Of a DNA stretch of 37,460 nt, positions 34,665-37,460 are shown one piece after another; position 1 is the stretch's first letter, and every line of letters starts with the position of its first letter. The position numbers and the translations under genes were made by a program. The notes beneath the pieces are model-generated. The model was given only the letters and a program-made list of their open reading frames with translations. It was not told the origin of the DNA and searched no databases. The DNA is from an uncultured Chitinophagaceae bacterium (lineage in GTDB: Bacteria; Bacteroidota; Bacteroidia; Chitinophagales; Chitinophagaceae): positions 1 to 37,460 of the forward strand of contig CAIQDX010000011.1 of assembly GCA_903870685.1 (NCBI GenBank), in the 5' to 3' direction.

Positions 34665-34916
34665 TTATTCTGCTGTTTTCGATTTTTTAAATATCGCAAA
34701 CACTTCAACGAGCAAACCCAAAATAATTAAAATTGGTGCAATAGTTACACGGGTTGTGCTGTACACCACGTTATAATCAAATACATGTGGGTCTTGATTT
34801 TTACCACCACTCATTAAAAACATTCCTAACGCAATTAGGATCCCACCTATTGCCATCCAGATATAATTGTCTTTAACAAATAAAGGTTCAATGGTATTTT
34901 GTTTTTTGTCGCTCAT
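34665..34916 (-). CDS. DUF3098 family membrane protein
   Basis: The 83-residue protein has two hydrophobic helices (WMAIGGILIALGMFLMSGG and ITIAPILIILGLLVEVFAIF-like) joined by a short loop with DPHVFDYNVVYSTTR, which is typical of the family. The N terminus is polar and cytoplasmic. Function unknown; it usually lies between ftsX and uppP, suggesting an envelope or division role (inference). Terminator follows. Confidence 0.9.
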   Translation of the reverse strand: MSDKKQNTIEPLFVKDNYIWMAIGGILIALGMFLMSGGKNQDPHVFDYNVVYSTTRVTIAPILIILGLLVEVFAIFKKSKTAE

Positions 34917-34958
34917 GATTATTTTTTTGAGAGTTGCAATATAGGAAGTTTGGATGAT

Positions 34959-35040
34959 AGTTCATGGTTCATGGGATATAGTTCATAGTGATGCAATAGT
35001 TAAATTTTTTCCATGACCCATCACCTATGACCTATGAACT
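34959..35040. repeat. GTTCATRG-rich imperfect palindrome
   Basis: AGTTCATGGTTCATGG at 34959-34974 is mirrored by CCTATGACCTATGAACT at 35024-35040, with further GTTCATAG and CCATGACC units inside. It fills most of the gap between DUF3098 and ftsX. Confidence 0.7.
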
Positions 35041-35043
35041 TCT

Positions 35044-35919
35044 CTAATACAAATCATCCAATTTCATCTTCAAATATTTTCTAACGCTGCGGTGTGTGCT
35101 TATAACTGAAATACTAACACCAACTAAAATCATTCCGCCAAATAAAGTAAGATTCAAAGTTAGGTCATGAATTAATTTTAATTGTGGTACCTGACTTTCT
35201 AACCAAGTGATCATAATCGATAGTAATGCAATCGAAATTCCCGCACTGATCAATCCATTCACAACGGCTTTCAAATCCATTGGCTTGGTAATAAAACCTC
35301 TGGTAGCACCAACCATCTGCATTGTTTTAATTAAAAAGCGATTGCTGAACATGGCTAACCGAATGGTGTTATCGATACTGAACATCACTATCAAACATAA
35401 AATAATTGCCACCACTAAAAATGCTAAACCAAATTTGCTGGCTTTATCGTTTACATTATTTACCAGATCGCTTGGATATTTTAATTCAGTTATTTGATTT
35501 CCATAAACTGCCATCAGACTTGCAGATATTTTATTTAAACTATCCTTGTTTACATAATTAGCTTTTGCAAAAAAATCAATGCTTTCGGGCAATGGATTGG
35601 CATCTAAAATATTTGCCCAATCTTCGTTATTATCTTTATTCCATATTTTTTTTGCGGTTTCTTTATTTACATATTGCACATCTTTGGCATAAGGTTGATG
35701 CGCAATAAATTGTTGAATCTGGCTGATGGTATCTTTGTTCGAAGTGCGTAAAAATGCCTGCAGTTTAATATCTTCTTTAAAAACGGTACCGGCTCTCTCA
35801 AAATTTAAAAATATCCAACCCATGATTCCCATGATAAGCAATACCAGCGATACGCCTATAATGCTGTAAATATAATTGGGCTTACTGCGTTTTAACGATG
35901 ATGCACCTTCTTTTGCCAT
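35044..35919 (-). CDS. ftsX: Cell-division protein FtsX-like permease
   Basis: From the ATG at 35919 the protein has 291 residues: a cytoplasmic N terminus (MAKEGASSLKRSKPNYIYS), a first helix (about 18-40), a periplasmic domain of about 120 residues and three C-terminal helices. The MFSIDNTIRLAMFSNRFLIKTMQMVGATRGFI segment is the FtsX/MacB-family loop that couples to the ATPase FtsE. FtsEX controls peptidoglycan hydrolases at the septum. No ftsE is adjacent. An upstream TTG at 35949 lies inside the promoter box, so it cannot be the start. Confidence 0.93.
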   Translation of the reverse strand: MAKEGASSLKRSKPNYIYSIIGVSLVLLIMGIMGWIFLNFERAGTVFKEDIKLQAFLRTSNKDTISQIQQFIAHQPYAKDVQYVNKETAKKIWNKDNNEDWANILDANPLPESIDFFAKANYVNKDSLNKISASLMAVYGNQITELKYPSDLVNNVNDKASKFGLAFLVVAIILCLIVMFSIDNTIRLAMFSNRFLIKTMQMVGATRGFITKPMDLKAVVNGLISAGISIALLSIMITWLESQVPQLKLIHDLTLNLTLFGGMILVGVSISVISTHRSVRKYLKMKLDDLY

Positions 35920-35946
35920 AATAATTGTATCTGTTGTTAACGATGG

Positions 35947-35954
35947 CAAATGTA
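35947..35954 (-). promoter_or_regulatory. -7 box (TACATTTG) of ftsX
   Basis: Exact TAnnTTTG match on the minus strand, 27 bases before the ATG at 35919. It forms an inverted pair with the plus-strand box at 35965. Confidence 0.65.
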
Positions 35955-35964
35955 GCTAAACGCT

Positions 35965-35972
35965 TACATTTG
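35965..35972 (+). promoter_or_regulatory. -7 box (TACATTTG) reading towards leuS
   Basis: Exact TAnnTTTG match followed by CAAC on the plus strand. It is the mirror image of the ftsX box, 10 bases away. It would give a leuS leader of about 320 bases, unless it drives a separate small RNA. Confidence 0.6.
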
Positions 35973-36046
35973 CAACTCTCTAACGATTTTAGCGGTCGTC
36001 AAAGTATAGCAAGGTAAAATTTTACAAATAAAAATTTTGTTAGAAT

Positions 36047-36105
36047 TATTTTGTAGCCGGCTTTTGCACTGCTATTTTGCATCGTTGCGTCGCACTCTTG
36101 AACGC
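36047..36105 (+). repeat. Dispersed GTTGCGTCGCAC element, copy 6
   Basis: Left block TTTTGTAGCCGGCTTTTGCA and core GTTGCGTCGCACTCTT (36084-36099) followed by GAACGC. Best matched to copy 2 at 15300. Confidence 0.8.
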
Positions 36106-36215
36106 TTTGTTCTTTATTCAGCTTTTATTAAAGCGAATGATGAACCACAAAGACAGAGAGTTACCGAGATACACCGAAATTTGCATTAGCTTAAAAATGT
36201 TCAACAGAGTTTGGA

Positions 36216-36277
36216 GCGTTGAAGTGAGTGACACAACAGCCGATGCCATGAAAAACAAAAGCTGGCAAACAAAAAAT
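36216..36277 (-). repeat. Dispersed GTTGCGTCGCAC element, diverged copy 7
   Basis: On the minus strand the left block TTTTTTGTTTGCCAGCTTTT is well kept, but the core has changed to GTTGTGTCACTCACTT followed by CAACGC. It is inverted relative to copy 6 and ends 25 bases before the leuS ATG. Confidence 0.6.
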
Positions 36278-36302
36278 ATTAAATCGAGAATCTTAAATAA
36301 AA

Positions 36303-37460
36303 ATGGAATACAATTTCAGGGAAATAGAAAAAAAATGGCAGGACGAATGGAAGAAAACGGAAGCTTATAAAGTAAGTAACGAATCTTCGAAACCAAAATA
36401 TTATGTGCTGGATATGTTTCCATATCCAAGTGGTGCAGGTTTGCACGTTGGACATCCATTGGGTTATATTGCCAGCGATATTTTTGCACGGTACAAACGC
36501 TTGAAAGGCTTTAACGTGCTGCATCCTATGGGTTACGATGCATTTGGTTTGCCTGCAGAACAATATGCAATTGAACATGGAATTCATCCGGCAATTTCAA
36601 CAGAAAATAATATTAATAATTTCAGAAATCAATTAGATAAAATTGGTTTTTGTTTCGATTGGAGCCGCGAAGTAAAAACTTGCGATCCTAAATATTATAA
36701 ATGGACGCAATGGATATTTCTTCAATTGTTTAATTCTTTTTTTAATCGCGAAACACAAAAAGCAGAAAGCATTGATTCGTTGATTTCTATTTTTGAAACC
36801 GAAGGAAATATTAATCATCCTTGTCCCGGTGATGATAGCATTGAATTCGATAAAGATTTTTGGAAAAGTTTTACCGATGTGTATCAACAGGAAGTGTTGA
36901 TGCATTATCGTTTGGCATTTTGCGGTTACGGTGAAGTGAATTGGTGCGAAGCATTGGGAACCGTTTTAGCAAATGACGAAGTGGTGAATGGTGTTAGTGA
37001 ACGTGGTGGTCATCCTGTTGTAAAAAAGAAATTACGTCAATGGTATTTGAGAATAACCGAGTATGCGGATAGATTGCTGCAAGGCTTGCAGACAGTAGAG
37101 TTCAGCGATGCGATGAAAGAAATGCAGACCAACTGGATCGGTAAATCAACCGGCGCTGAAATTGATTTCAAAATTCAAAATTCAAATTTTAATCTTACTG
37201 TTTATACCACTCGTCCTGATACAATTTTCGGTGTTGATTTTATGGTAGTATCACCCGAACATGAATTGGTGAAACTTATCACTACAGCAGAGCAAAAAGT
37301 AGAAGTTGAAAAATATATTGATTATGTAAACAGTCGCAGCGAAAGAGAACGCATGGCTGAGAAAAAAATTACCGGATGTTTTACTGGTGCGTATGCAATT
37401 AACCCATTCAACGCAAAACCAATTCCCATCTGGATTTCAGAATATGTGTTGGCTGGTTAT
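36303..37460 (+). CDS. leuS: Leucyl-tRNA synthetase, 5' part only
   Basis: The first 386 codons of leuS reach the right edge of the window. The class I signature is HVGH (48-51) in [35 protein letters not shown] follows, and [18 protein letters not shown] marks the approach to the CP1 editing domain (about 225 onwards), whose start ([21 protein letters not shown]) is present. The KMSKS half is beyond the edge. The enzyme charges tRNA-Leu with leucine and edits mischarged products. Start at 36303 because the [16 protein letters not shown] opening is typical. It is divergent from ftsX. Confidence 0.97.
   Translation, partial: MEYNFREIEKKWQDEWKKTEAYKVSNESSKPKYYVLDMFPYPSGAGLHVGHPLGYIASDIFARYKRLKGFNVLHPMGYDAFGLPAEQYAIEHGIHPAISTENNINNFRNQLDKIGFCFDWSREVKTCDPKYYKWTQWIFLQLFNSFFNRETQKAESIDSLISIFETEGNINHPCPGDDSIEFDKDFWKSFTDVYQQEVLMHYRLAFCGYGEVNWCEALGTVLANDEVVNGVSERGGHPVVKKKLRQWYLRITEYADRLLQGLQTVEFSDAMKEMQTNWIGKSTGAEIDFKIQNSNFNLTVYTTRPDTIFGVDFMVVSPEHELVKLITTAEQKVEVEKYIDYVNSRSERERMAEKKITGCFTGAYAINPFNAKPIPIWISEYVLAGY

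Larger units (their letters stand above)
35973..36302 (+). other. Long leuS leader region with an inverted pair of repeats
   Basis: This 330-base stretch between the divergent promoters and the leuS ATG holds two copies of the dispersed element in opposite orientations (36047-36105 and 36216-36277). A 97-codon frame starting at 36077 overlaps leuS in another frame, has no domain and runs through both repeats, so it is not called. I saw no T-box-like or other known riboswitch pattern. Confidence 0.5.

Noticed and set aside
35973-36302. T-box or other riboswitch before leuS
   Set aside because: No T-box consensus (TGGNACCGCG) and no other known aptamer pattern was seen; only the inverted repeats are notable.
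36077-36370. 97-codon plus-strand frame upstream of leuS
   Set aside because: It runs through two dispersed repeats and overlaps leuS in another frame; leuS has the better-supported start.

Overview
The window is low-GC chromosomal DNA from a Bacteroidota bacterium, most likely of the Chitinophagaceae/Chitinophagales type. This rests on two large secreted proteins ending in type IX secretion (T9SS) type A sorting domains, on DUF5606, DUF3098 and UMF1-family genes, on the lack of clear Shine-Dalgarno sequences, and on several TAnnTTTG-type -7 boxes, the Bacteroidota primary sigma signature. No rRNA, tRNA, CRISPR, phage or intact insertion sequence was seen. Gene order is mostly core housekeeping, with one accessory-looking secreted-protein locus at the left end.

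Layout. 1-468: 5' part of a family 3 glycoside hydrolase (minus strand). 990-8866: a secreted subtilisin with a dockerin-like module, followed by a protein with three cohesin-like domains, Ig-like/PKD repeats and a T9SS signal; this pair is the most unusual content. 8968-12693: THUMP RNA methyltransferase, DUF5606 protein, DsbA-like oxidoreductase, DegT-family aminotransferase. 12716-15298: a small secreted protein, sigma-54 (rpoN) and a polytopic PAP2-like membrane protein. 15448-21208: an isolated 2-oxoacid:ferredoxin oxidoreductase alpha subunit, a polysaccharide deacetylase, a Bax inhibitor-1 protein and a fused alpha/beta 2-oxoacid dehydrogenase E1. 21433-23946: ABC-2 exporter pair plus a LolA-like periplasmic protein. 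24025-27754: aldose epimerase and pdxA (minus strand), divergent from rsmA and a D-2-hydroxyacid dehydrogenase. 27864-29651: greA with a structured leader, a small lipoprotein missed by length cut-offs, a HIT protein and ruvC. 29733-33692: a flippase-like membrane protein, a DUF3108 protein, an MBL-fold hydrolase and a UMF1 MFS transporter. 33781-37460: uppP, DUF3098 and ftsX (minus strand), divergent from leuS, which runs off the right edge.

Between the genes there is a recurring element with core GTTGCGTCGCAC(A/T)CTT. I count six clear copies plus one diverged copy, in both orientations and all intergenic. Two of them form an inverted pair in the long leader of leuS. Other intergenic palindromes (CACGAAT-rich, GTTCATRG-rich and AT-rich) occur once each. 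Most convergent gene pairs have good intrinsic terminators.

Functional reading: the left locus looks like extracellular proteolysis displayed through T9SS. The rest covers rRNA modification, vitamin B6 synthesis, DNA repair, transcription elongation, divisome and undecaprenyl-phosphate recycling, and central carbon metabolism. All family calls come from reading motifs by eye; no database search was possible.
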